64,000 bases of DNA from Thermacetogenium phaeum DSM 12270 (GTDB lineage Bacteria; Bacillota; DSM-12270; Thermacetogeniales; Thermacetogeniaceae), in the NCBI RefSeq assembly GCF_000305935.1, contig NC_018870.1:327942-391941 (forward strand), in the 5' to 3' direction. Of the stretch, positions 27,288-35,114 are shown piece after piece (within the stretch, counting starts at the first letter, position 1; every line of letters starts with the position of its first letter). Below the pieces are notes generated by a model. It worked only from the letters and a program-made list of their open reading frames with translations. It was not told where the DNA came from and searched no databases. Made by a program: the position numbers and the translations under genes.

Positions 27288-28054
27288 AAGTGGCGTTGTT
27301 GCATTTGGATTTGAGCGGTGGGCCGCAGGACGCCAACCTGCCCATGCTGCAGCAGGCCCTTGGTTTGGCTGCGGGAGAGGGGGCAAACTGGGTTGTGACC
27401 CCGGAGATGGCCTTGCAGGGCTACTTCTTTGCTGAAAAAACTGCTCAGGTGAAGATCCCGGTACAGCCGGACGCTTCACTGGGTCCCGTTATTCAGTTGG
27501 TTATCAGACACCGGCTGACTCTTTTCCTGGGGTGCGCGGAACGGGATGCCGAGACAGGCAAGTGTTATAACAGTTGCCTGGTGATCGGATCGGATGGGAG
27601 TGTCCTGGGGCGCCACAGGAAAACGCGATCCCACAAAAAAGGGGCAGAGGCCTGGGTGACAGAGGGGGATAAGCTGGAACCCATATCCTGCCCGGGGATG
27701 AAGGTCGGGATTATGGTCTGTGCCGATTCCTGGTTTGTCGACAAGGCGCGGGTTTTAAGGGATAAGGGAGCAGAAGTCCTCGTTGTGCTGGCAGCTTGGC
27801 CGCCAACAGAGGAATGCGGCCCGGGCGACTGCTGGGAGAGGTGCTCCATGGCCACCGGCCTGCCCGTATGGGTCTGCAACCAGACGGGAAACCGTGAAGC
27901 GATCGATTTCAGCCAGGCACAGAGTGTGGTGGTCGCCGACGGTAAGGCCCTGTTCAGCTACAGCGGTTTGCAGCCTGCTGTGTTGCTCTTCGATTGGGAT
28001 TGCGAGCGGAAGCGTGTGTTGTCGGACCGGTTTAAAGTGGTTGCTGTAGACTGA
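27284..28054 (+). CDS. Nitrilase/carbon-nitrogen hydrolase family protein
   Basis: A 256-residue protein with the family catalytic triad visible: Glu in VTPEMALQGYFF (about residue 40), Lys in GRHRKTRSHKKG (about 111) and Cys in GIMVCADSWF (about 145). The family hydrolyses C-N bonds of amides or nitriles, or acts as a glutaminase domain. The ATG overlaps the radical SAM stop (ATGA), with a GGGGGGAGA site upstream. In a corrinoid operon a side-chain amide of the ring is an attractive substrate, but that is inference. Confidence 0.9.
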   Translation: MKVALLHLDLSGGPQDANLPMLQQALGLAAGEGANWVVTPEMALQGYFFAEKTAQVKIPVQPDASLGPVIQLVIRHRLTLFLGCAERDAETGKCYNSCLVIGSDGSVLGRHRKTRSHKKGAEAWVTEGDKLEPISCPGMKVGIMVCADSWFVDKARVLRDKGAEVLVVLAAWPPTEECGPGDCWERCSMATGLPVWVCNQTGNREAIDFSQAQSVVVADGKALFSYSGLQPAVLLFDWDCERKRVLSDRFKVVAVD

Positions 28055-28085
28055 TTTTTTGCCTAGTGAAAGGGGAGAAGGAGAG

Positions 28086-29195
28086 ATGTTACTCTGTACC
28101 TTATCAACCGGTGATACCGTCTATCGGTATGAAAAAAGGATCGTGGTCAGTTTCAAGCAGCCGCGCAAGGTTCTCAGCACTTCAGTATTAAATGGAGGCT
28201 ACCGCGAAGACCTGACGGCAGTCTTCAATTATGATTGCAGTACAGGAAACGATACCTGCTGTTCACTGCGTGCCCCAACCTATGAGGAGCATATGCGGCT
28301 GGAGGCAAAGGAACTGGGATTTGATCCGGAGACGGTTACCGGTATGGGAACAGCCGCCCAGATGGAAAACGCGGCTATCAAGATATTAAAACATAAAGAC
28401 CTGACGGTAACGGCGATCGTCACCGGCGGTGTGGAAGTCAATGGAGGCCGGGTGGGAGATCCGGCCGACTATTTTCAGCCTGTTGATAAAGGGATCCTGC
28501 CTAAGCCGGGGACGATCAACATCATGCTGGTAATCGACGCCGATATGCCCCCGGGGACCATGGCAAGAGCGCTGGTGACCTGCACGGAAGCCAAAACGGC
28601 AGCTCTGCAGGAACTGATGGCCGGCAGCAATTATTCCAACGGGCTGGCGACAGGATCGGGAACGGACCAGACCATAATCATTGCCAATCCGGCTTCAGCA
28701 TTGTATTTGCAGAGTGCAGGAAAACACTCCAAACTGGGCGAACTGATCGGCCGTTCGGTTAAATCTGCCGTCAAGGAGGCGCTCTTGAGGCAGACAGGTT
28801 TATCGCCGCAGATGCAGCACAGCGTTCTGCGGCGCCTGAAGCGCTTCGGAGTTAACGAAGAAACGCTGTGGCAGGAATATGCGAAGGACGGGAGCGGAGA
28901 GATTGAGCGGCAACGATTTCTGGACTGCCTGCACCGGATAGATCGGGATCCGCGACTTGTGACCTACACCTCTTTGTACGTTCACTTGCTGGACCAACTC
29001 ATCTGGGAACTTTTATCAGGGGAGGAAGCCGTTCAGGCAGGTAATGAATTGTTGTTGCTGGTTGCCGGCAAGTTCGGCGTTCCCGGGACAGTGATAGGCG
29101 GCCCGGAGCTTCAGGATTGCCTTCAGGCATGGGCGGATATGCTGGTTAAGATTGTGAGAATGAATCTCAATGTTGAGCAAAGGATTGAGCATTGA
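28086..29195 (+). CDS. cbiZ: Adenosylcobinamide amidohydrolase CbiZ with C-terminal extension
   Basis: A 369-residue protein. Residues about 1-240 carry the CbiZ pattern: VLSTSVLNGGYRED, VTGMGTAAQMENAAI, VTGGVEVNGGRVGDPADY, PGTINIMLVIDADMPPG, TEAKTAALQELM, GTGTD-like SGTDQTIIIA and HSKLGELIGRSV. CbiZ removes the aminopropanol arm of adenosylcobinamide to give adenosylcobyric acid, so incomplete corrinoids can be rebuilt with the cell's own lower ligand. Residues about 245-369 are a helical extension I do not recognise; CbiZ alone is roughly 220-240 residues. AGGGGAGAAGGAG precedes the ATG at 28086, which is favoured over the upstream in-frame start at 28059. Confidence 0.92.
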   Translation: MLLCTLSTGDTVYRYEKRIVVSFKQPRKVLSTSVLNGGYREDLTAVFNYDCSTGNDTCCSLRAPTYEEHMRLEAKELGFDPETVTGMGTAAQMENAAIKILKHKDLTVTAIVTGGVEVNGGRVGDPADYFQPVDKGILPKPGTINIMLVIDADMPPGTMARALVTCTEAKTAALQELMAGSNYSNGLATGSGTDQTIIIANPASALYLQSAGKHSKLGELIGRSVKSAVKEALLRQTGLSPQMQHSVLRRLKRFGVNEETLWQEYAKDGSGEIERQRFLDCLHRIDRDPRLVTYTSLYVHLLDQLIWELLSGEEAVQAGNELLLLVAGKFGVPGTVIGGPELQDCLQAWADMLVKIVRMNLNVEQRIEH

Positions 29196-29265
29196 AAGAC
29201 CGGTCATTGTTCTGAAAAACGGTTTTTAAGGAGCGGAGAAGTGTGGAAGATGAAAGGGTGATTTT

Positions 29266-29799
29266 ATGTCAGAAAGAAAGGGTTTAATTATAGTTCATAC
29301 CGGAAACGGCAAAGGGAAAACAACTGCGGCTCTGGGGATGGGGATGCGCGCATGGGGGCAGGGGCTCAAGGTTTTGGTGATCCAGTTCATCAAAGGCAAC
29401 CGGATTTATGGCGAACTGAAAACTATTGCCAGACTGGGGCCGGATTTTGAGATACGCCAGATGGGCGAAGGCTTTATTAAGGGCCCGAATGATGATGCGG
29501 TGGCAGAGCACCGGAGAGCTGCCGAAGCAGCCTTGCAGGCGGCCGGAACGGAAATCTCATCAGAAAAATGGGATCTGGTCATCCTGGATGAGATTAATTA
29601 CGCAATTAGTTACGGGCTCGTGCCTCTGGATGCGGTGTTGGGATTACTGGATCAGAAACCTCCCTCATTGCACCTGGTCTTGACCGGACGGGATGCCAGC
29701 CCGGAGGTCATCGAACGGGCCGACCTGGTTACCGAAATGAGAGAGGTTAAACACCCTCTTAAAAATGGGATCAAGGCTCAAAAGGGCATAGAGTTTTAG
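29266..29799 (+). CDS. cobO: Corrinoid adenosyltransferase (CobA/CobO/BtuR family)
   Basis: A 177-residue protein of full family length. It has the P-loop HTGNGKGKTTAALGMGMRA near residues 11-28, IQFIKGNRIYGEL, LVILDEINYAISYGL and LTGRDASPEVIERADLVTEM. It transfers the 5'-deoxyadenosyl group from ATP to reduced cob(I)inamide or cob(I)alamin. CbiZ acts on adenosylated cobinamide, so the two adjacent enzymes form consecutive steps. The ATG follows AAGGGTG. Confidence 0.96.
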   Translation: MSERKGLIIVHTGNGKGKTTAALGMGMRAWGQGLKVLVIQFIKGNRIYGELKTIARLGPDFEIRQMGEGFIKGPNDDAVAEHRRAAEAALQAAGTEISSEKWDLVILDEINYAISYGLVPLDAVLGLLDQKPPSLHLVLTGRDASPEVIERADLVTEMREVKHPLKNGIKAQKGIEF

Positions 29800-29890
29800 C
29801 ATCCGCGCCCGGCATGTGGAAAAACCACGTGCTCAACTGTTGAGGGCTCTCAGGTTCTGCTAAATCTGTGAAAACCGGAGGGAAGACGAT

Positions 29891-30730
29891 TTGCTGGTTA
29901 TCAAAGATCTCGTTAAAAAGTATGGAGATATTACTGCAGTAGATCATCTGAATCTGGAGATCGGCAAGGGGGAGTTCTTTGGCCTGTTGGGGCCCAATGG
30001 GGCTGGAAAAACGACCACAGTCCGCATGATCAGCACCCTGACGCCGATGACTTCCGGATCGATCAGTATCGACGGCCAGTCTCCGGACAGGAACCTGACT
30101 TCGGTCAAGCTTAAGATCGGGGTTGTCCCCCAGCATAACAATTTGGAAAGTGAAATGACAGCCTGGGAGAACCTCGAGATGCACGGACGCCTCTATAATA
30201 TGCCGAAAGCAATACGGAGAAAAAGGATTGTCGAGCTGCTGGAATTTACCGAGCTGTCCGACCGGGCCGGCGACCTGGTAAAAACCTTTTCCGGTGGGAT
30301 GAAACGGAAGTTGATGATCGCCAGGGCCCTGATGCACAGGCCCGAACTGTTGCTGCTCGATGAACCGACGGTCGGCCTCGATCCGGCGGTGAGAAGAAAG
30401 ATCTGGGATCTGCTGAAGAGCTTGAGCAGCAACGGGCTAACCGTGCTGCTGACGACCCACTATATCGAAGAGGCCGAAATTTTATGCCATCGGGTGGGGC
30501 TGATGGACAAAGGAAAACTCGTTGAATTGGGCTCTCCCGATAAATTAATTGAAAAGGTAGGGAAGTTTGTGGTGGAGTTTTTTGAGGATGGAGAAACCAA
30601 GAGAGAGTTTTTCGAAACAAGAGATGATGCCGTGGTTTTTGCCTCCAAATTGCATGGGAGTGTTAAGATTCGTTCCTCCAACCTGGAAGACGTGTTTATA
30701 AAATTCACAAACAGAAGGGTTGGGGACTGA
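29891..30730 (+). CDS. ABC-2-type exporter ATPase (DrrA-like)
   Basis: A 279-residue ABC ATPase starting at TTG, with GGAGGG about 9 bases upstream. Walker A LLGPNGAGKTT, signature FSGGMKRKLMIARAL, Walker B LLLLDEPTVGLDP and H-loop LTTHYIEEA are present, followed by a short C-terminal domain typical of DrrA/CcmA exporters. It is coupled by a stop-start overlap to a membrane subunit. A 91-base gap containing a small hairpin separates it from cobO, so it may be a co-transcribed or independent unit. Confidence 0.93.
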   Translation: MLVIKDLVKKYGDITAVDHLNLEIGKGEFFGLLGPNGAGKTTTVRMISTLTPMTSGSISIDGQSPDRNLTSVKLKIGVVPQHNNLESEMTAWENLEMHGRLYNMPKAIRRKRIVELLEFTELSDRAGDLVKTFSGGMKRKLMIARALMHRPELLLLDEPTVGLDPAVRRKIWDLLKSLSSNGLTVLLTTHYIEEAEILCHRVGLMDKGKLVELGSPDKLIEKVGKFVVEFFEDGETKREFFETRDDAVVFASKLHGSVKIRSSNLEDVFIKFTNRRVGD

Positions 30731-31464
30731 TGGCGGGCTTCACATGCATCCTGTGGCAGGAGTATGTTCTGTTCAAACGTAATTTCTGGAATATTACCAT
30801 CAGTAACATGATCGCTCCCACCCTCTATTTAATTGCTTTCGGCTGGGGGCTGGGAGGGGGTATGCGCATCGATGGCAGTGATTATATCAGCTTTGTGATC
30901 CCTGGGATTATTGCCTTGACGACGATGACTGCCAGTTTTAGCGCTGTTGGAAATGCCATTAACATATCAAGGTTATACGAGAAAACCTTTGAAGAATTTA
31001 TGGTGGCTCCTATCAGTATGTTGGTTTACGCCGCTGGGAAAATTACAGCCGGAGCTCTAAGAGGGATTTATTCCGGTTTCTTAATAATCATCCTGGCATT
31101 CGTTTTTGGAGTGAGAGTCCATCTTAACGGCTATTTTTTGCTGGTTATGATCCTGAACTGTCTGGCCTTTTCGGCCATCGGTTTTACTGCGGGGATATTC
31201 ATCAAATCGCATGCCGATATGGCCAAATTCACGAGCTTTATTATCACTCCCATGGCCTTCTTATGCGGCACCTTTTTCCCTCTGGACAAGATTCCTCATG
31301 TCTTAAAGGTCTTCATCTGGTTGTTGCCGCTGACACATACCAGTTTGGGGTTAAGGAACAGTGGCGGAAATATTGGAGACATGATTCTCCACATTGTAAT
31401 ATTGTTACTGTATTTTCTAATTATCTTAGCGATTGGTGTCGTTCATTGCAAAAAAACAGAATAA
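30730..31464 (+). CDS. ABC-2-type transporter membrane subunit
   Basis: A 244-residue membrane protein with six hydrophobic segments and the ABC-2 family pattern: LWQEYVLFKRNFWN at the N-terminus, then FEEFMVAPISM, and AFLCGTFFPLDKIPHVLKVF before the last helices. With the preceding ATPase it would form an exporter. The start codon overlaps the TGA of the ATPase gene. The cargo is unknown. No gene follows; insertion-element debris begins about 40 bases later. Confidence 0.92.
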   Translation: MAGFTCILWQEYVLFKRNFWNITISNMIAPTLYLIAFGWGLGGGMRIDGSDYISFVIPGIIALTTMTASFSAVGNAINISRLYEKTFEEFMVAPISMLVYAAGKITAGALRGIYSGFLIIILAFVFGVRVHLNGYFLLVMILNCLAFSAIGFTAGIFIKSHADMAKFTSFIITPMAFLCGTFFPLDKIPHVLKVFIWLLPLTHTSLGLRNSGGNIGDMILHIVILLLYFLIILAIGVVHCKKTE

Positions 31465-31502
31465 GAGTATAAAATATAACCCAACAGTTCAACTGTGGTG
31501 CT

Positions 31503-31740
31503 TCAAATTTCATCCTGTTCCATTAACAGAGCACCGATTAACCTTTCAGCAGAAGCATGGTTGGGAAAGATGCGGATAACTCGTTCTCTGCGATGAATTT
31601 CTTCGTTCTTGCGCTCAATGCTGTTTAGCAGTGCGCAGCCGTTTGCGATAGCGCTCAGGCAGTACGAGCACCGCTGTGGCGTCATCAAAGACCGTAAGTG
31701 ACCATGAACATGAAGTTGATCCTTCATGCGTTTAGGACAG
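31503..31740 (-). pseudogene. 3' relic of an IS256-family transposase
   Basis: On the minus strand, two frames give LPERYRKRLRTA and then SIERKNEEIHRRERVIRIFP NHASAERLIGALLMEQDEI (written with a break), matching the last third of the intact IS256-type transposase at 7468-8700 but with a frameshift and divergence. The N-terminal portion is not attached. Confidence 0.82.
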
Positions 31741-31752
31741 GTATCCCCAAGC

Positions 31753-31898
31753 AAAAAAAGGCTGTGGGGGGTTCCCACAGCGAATTTATAGGTACTGATG
31801 CCGATCTGCGTTTTCAGGGGGAAAGGCTGCTGCCACAACGAAACCGGCCGCTGGAAAGTGTCCAACGGCCGGTTTGACTGTCGGCTGCTTTGATCTCC
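31753..31898 (-). repeat. Copy B of the 146-bp structured repeat
   Basis: Same length as the copy at 13154-13299 with about six substitutions. Both hairpins and the seven-T run (minus strand, 31753-31759) are kept. It is sandwiched between two oppositely oriented IS256-type transposase relics. Confidence 0.8.
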
Positions 31899-31965
31899 GA
31901 CGGCTTGGCCCGGCTGGTGGAGCAGGTCCTGAAGCAGATTATGGTCATCCCTGCTGTGTGCTAGC
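31899..31965 (+). pseudogene. 5' relic of an IS256-family transposase (opposite strand)
   Basis: The plus strand reads DGLARLVEQVLKQIM, matching DDGLARLVENIVNQIL near the N-terminus of the intact transposase, then stops. It is oriented opposite to the 3' relic at 31503-31740, so the two are not one simple decayed copy. Confidence 0.65.
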
Positions 31966-32399
31966 GGCCGGTTATCGGGCGGCGCTACTTGTAACAGGAA
32001 GCAGGAGTTTTTTATCCTGTGTTGAATTAGTGTTTTAGATAACAGCATGAAGCTGTTCAAAAGGAAACTGGGTTAATTTAGTTAAGGTTACTACTTATTA
32101 CAATATTCAGGCCACGAAGGTCTGTTGCCTTGTCGAAACGGGGCAGATCCTTCGTGGCTTTTATTTGTGTGCTGGCGAACTGGAGGTGGTTTCAAGGACA
32201 GCAGTGTTGATTCTGATCCCAGCGGCAAACGACCGGAACTCGACACTACCGAGGCGAAGGACGGCTAATATGATCGGCACCGTTTCTGCTGTTAACATTA
32301 ACTGGTAAACTTCTGGTTTCTCGAGGTTACGTTCAGGGTTAACTGGCTAGCTTTTTGTTTTGCATTATTGGGGTGTTAATGTTGAGAGGGGGTGTTGCC
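31966..32399 (+). other. Leader region of the DUF364/ABC operon
   Basis: About 430 bases without a supported gene. They contain a strong terminator-like hairpin (32111-32168) and, after it, a short region rich in GAAGGACGG-like motifs. No riboswitch class could be assigned with confidence. The last bases hold GAGAGGGGG, the ribosome binding site of the DUF364 gene. Confidence 0.45.
32111..32168 (+). terminator. Intrinsic-terminator-like hairpin in the DUF364 operon leader
   Basis: GCCACGAAGG (32111-32120) pairs with CCTTCGTGGC (32149-32158), and the stem continues inward (CTG/CAG, GCC/GGG). TTTTATTT follows. Since no gene precedes it on this strand, it is either an attenuator for the downstream operon or the end of an unseen small RNA. 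Confidence 0.7.
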
Positions 32400-33287
32400 G
32401 TGCCTGAGGAAGAGTTGCGAAGGTTGGACATGGTAAGAGAGACGATAAGAGAACTAAGGAATCTGGGTATAAGGGGGACACTATATAGTGTCGTTATAAC
32501 CAGGGTTGGCCCGTGGACGTTAAGCTATATCAAATATGACGATGGGACGATCGGGTGTGGGTGCGCAAATAATGAAGCGGAGAGGGAAGAAATTCCAGAT
32601 GATGTCTCGTTTATAAAGGACTTACTCAACTTGAACACTTACGAAGTTGTTGACAGATTGGAAAGCTTTGGGGACAGTGTGTTTATTAATTCGTTGAGAA
32701 CTTCGATAGCCTCAGCTCTCTCCTACAAATTGATGAGCGATGTAGGTTTACTCAAGAAAGAGGGATACGATGCTGAAACCTTTATCGCTCCAAATTTGCC
32801 CCTCTTTGATCCTTCAAAATTCGTGCAACCGTCGGACATAGTAGCGATGGTTGGTTTTCATATGACGGTAACCCCATTATGTGCGGATATTGCGAAGGAA
32901 GTGCTCGTGACTGAACTTATGGACTTAAAAGAGTTATCCGTGATAGAACTCGGTGTCAGGGAGAAATCTAACGTAAAGATATTCCCCGCTGACAAGAGTA
33001 AGGAGATTTTAAGCAGGGCTGATGTCGTTTATATAACTGGCGAGACGGTGGTAAATGGGACAATAGACGAAATTCTCGAGTTTTCGAAGAATGCTAGAAC
33101 AAGGATAATTTATGGCCCTACTTCAGCTTTTTATCCTAAAGTCCTCTTTGAAAGGGGAGTAGATGTTTCTTTGCCAATGATCTTTCCCAATACGCCCGAT
33201 TTCCGGAGGCGCTTTGTGCTAAGTAGAGGTAATTGGTACTTCATGAGAGACGTAAAACAATTGCTGATCAGGAGATCAAGGACATAG
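32400..33287 (+). CDS. DUF4213/DUF364 putative heavy-metal-chelation protein
   Basis: A 295-residue protein. The N-terminal part contains VVITRVGPWTLSYIKYDDG. The C-terminal DUF364 domain has DIVAMVGFHMTVTPLC, a Rossmann-like core (VYITGETVVNGTIDEIL) and IIYGPTSAFYPKVLFERGVD. The family (structure known from Desulfitobacterium) is annotated as heavy-metal chelation and is often found with molybdenum, iron or cobalamin-related transport genes. GTG at 32400 is chosen because AGAGGGGG lies 8 bases upstream; ATG at 32379 is an alternative. It heads a run of importer genes in the same direction. Confidence 0.82.
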   Translation: MPEEELRRLDMVRETIRELRNLGIRGTLYSVVITRVGPWTLSYIKYDDGTIGCGCANNEAEREEIPDDVSFIKDLLNLNTYEVVDRLESFGDSVFINSLRTSIASALSYKLMSDVGLLKKEGYDAETFIAPNLPLFDPSKFVQPSDIVAMVGFHMTVTPLCADIAKEVLVTELMDLKELSVIELGVREKSNVKIFPADKSKEILSRADVVYITGETVVNGTIDEILEFSKNARTRIIYGPTSAFYPKVLFERGVDVSLPMIFPNTPDFRRRFVLSRGNWYFMRDVKQLLIRRSRT

Positions 33288-33453
33288 GGACTGTTACTAC
33301 TCCTGTTGGGGGATTCGGAGTCTACTTCGCTTAGAGCAAGGAAAGGGGGCCGATTTATGAGGGATAATTGGCGGATGATTTATATGTCGAGATAGTGGTT
33401 CAATGGGAGATAGGCCAATACCGTAAGATGCCGATTTAAAAGGAGGGAAGTTC

Positions 33454-35007
33454 ATGAAAAGGCTTTTGGCGTTTCTATCTTGTTTAATGGCTGTTGTTTT
33501 GTTAGCAGGTTGTGGGGATAAAACGACGGTTTCCGAAAAAAAGCTTACAGAGTCGCAACAGGTTCTCAAAGTTGCTATAGCCACGGATGTCAACACTTGG
33601 GACATCACCCAGTTTCCCGATGGCGATGGCAGGTTCGTTTGGTCGCAGATTTACGAAACCCTGGTGCGGTTAGATGAAGACCTTAACATGATACCTGGCT
33701 TGGCCGAATCGTGGGAGCCTCAGGATAACGGCAAGGTGTGGATCTTCCACTTGAGAAAAGGTGTGAAGTTTCATGATGGGACACCCTTTACTGCGGAAGC
33801 GGTAAAATATTCCTATGGTGAAAGAGCATATGTTACCAAAGTCAAAACACTAGAGTTCGAAGATATAGAAGTGGTAGATGACTATACGGTGAAATTCATC
33901 TGCAAAAAATCCATTCCGCTTCCGACGTATTTGACACATGTTGCCTGGCCCATCGTAAGCCCCACCAGCATTGACTCCCAGGGGAATTTTATTAAACCCA
34001 TAGGAACAGGCCCTTTTAAATTATCCAAACATATTGAGGCACAGGAAATCGTTTTGGAAAGGAATGATGATTACTGGGGAGAAAAACCGAAACTGGAAAA
34101 GGTGATATTTAAGATTATCCCCGATGCTTCTACCCAAGTGCTTGCCCTTAATTCCGGAGATGTAGACATGCTCATCAAGGTTCCGGAGTCAGAGGTCAAA
34201 AACCTGGAGAAAGACCCTGACATAAAAGTATACCGGAAGCTAACAACCTTTACCGACTTTCTCCACTTTAACTGCAAACGTGAGCCATTTAACGATGTCA
34301 ATGTACGAAAAGCTGTTGCTTATGCGGTAGATACTGAGAGTATTGTCAAGAACATTCTTGACGGGGTTGGCGTAGCAGCCAAAGGACGCCCTTATTCACC
34401 GGTAATGCTTTATTCTGCTCCTGATCTTCCTCTTTACAGCCCGGATTTAGAGAAAGCCAAAAGTTTTTTAGCCGCTGCAGGTTACCGTGATACTAATGGG
34501 GATGGGATTGTTGAAAAAGGAGGAAAGCCGCTAAAAATAGATTTGCTGGTCTCTCCATCATGGAGTGCTAGGCAGATTAAGGAAGCTGAGGCCATCCAGG
34601 ACCAGCTTGCCAGGGTTGGGTTTGCTGTTGAGATAAAGCAATTAGAAAGTGGGGCCCTCACGCGACTGGAAGACGAGGGGAATTTTGGTGTAATTTTGCG
34701 GACCGGTTTCTACGTTTGGGGGCCATACCCGCACCATGTTAAGATCCACCATTCAAAGAACTATAAAAGCCATTATCAGAACGGGGAATACGACAGGCTT
34801 GTGGAACAGGGTGAAAGCACTGTCGATGAGGTAAAGAAGCAACAGATTTACGAGCGAATCCAAAGGATGGTATTAGAAGAACTCCCTGCATTCTACATAG
34901 TTCATGAGGAAAAGGTTGTGGCTGTTAGAGAAAATGTCCAAGGCTTTCAAATCACGGCTGAAGATCCCTGGCTAGAGCTGAAAGGTGTTTACCTTGCTGC
35001 TAAGTAA
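33454..35007 (+). CDS. Nickel/peptide-type ABC transporter substrate-binding lipoprotein (SBP_bac_5)
   Basis: A 517-residue protein with a lipoprotein signal (MKRLLAFLSC, then VVLLAGCGD, lipobox Cys near 23) and the family-5 binding-protein pattern: GLAESWEPQDNGKVWIFHLR, GVKFHDGTPFTAEAVKYS, PIGTGPFKL and FNDVNVRKAVAYAVD. This family includes NikA, DppA and OppA. AAAGGAGGG precedes the ATG. Substrate cannot be read from the sequence; the DUF364 neighbour favours a metal or metal chelate. Confidence 0.93.
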   Translation: MKRLLAFLSCLMAVVLLAGCGDKTTVSEKKLTESQQVLKVAIATDVNTWDITQFPDGDGRFVWSQIYETLVRLDEDLNMIPGLAESWEPQDNGKVWIFHLRKGVKFHDGTPFTAEAVKYSYGERAYVTKVKTLEFEDIEVVDDYTVKFICKKSIPLPTYLTHVAWPIVSPTSIDSQGNFIKPIGTGPFKLSKHIEAQEIVLERNDDYWGEKPKLEKVIFKIIPDASTQVLALNSGDVDMLIKVPESEVKNLEKDPDIKVYRKLTTFTDFLHFNCKREPFNDVNVRKAVAYAVDTESIVKNILDGVGVAAKGRPYSPVMLYSAPDLPLYSPDLEKAKSFLAAAGYRDTNGDGIVEKGGKPLKIDLLVSPSWSARQIKEAEAIQDQLARVGFAVEIKQLESGALTRLEDEGNFGVILRTGFYVWGPYPHHVKIHHSKNYKSHYQNGEYDRLVEQGESTVDEVKKQQIYERIQRMVLEELPAFYIVHEEKVVAVRENVQGFQITAEDPWLELKGVYLAAK

Positions 35008-35026
35008 GTGTTTGTGTGCCTCTATG

Positions 35027-35060
35027 CCTCAACCCCCTTCCGCGATGAAGGGGGTTGAGG
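35027..35060 (+). terminator. Strong stem-loop between binding-protein and permease genes
   Basis: CCTCAACCCCCTTC pairs perfectly (14 bp) with GAAGGGGGTTGAGG over a 6-base loop, followed by TTGG rather than a long T run. Such intercistronic hairpins commonly lower expression of permease genes or protect the binding-protein mRNA. Confidence 0.65.
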
Positions 35061-35114
35061 TTGGCTATCGCTAAAGCCGTGTTAGATGTTACGAGGAATC
35101 GGGGGAGGTTTTTC

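Noticed and set aside
32160-32290. Molybdenum-cofactor-type riboswitch before the DUF364 gene
   Set aside because: Only short motifs (CTACCGAGG, GAAGGACGG) are suggestive; I could not lay out the conserved secondary structure, so it is not claimed.
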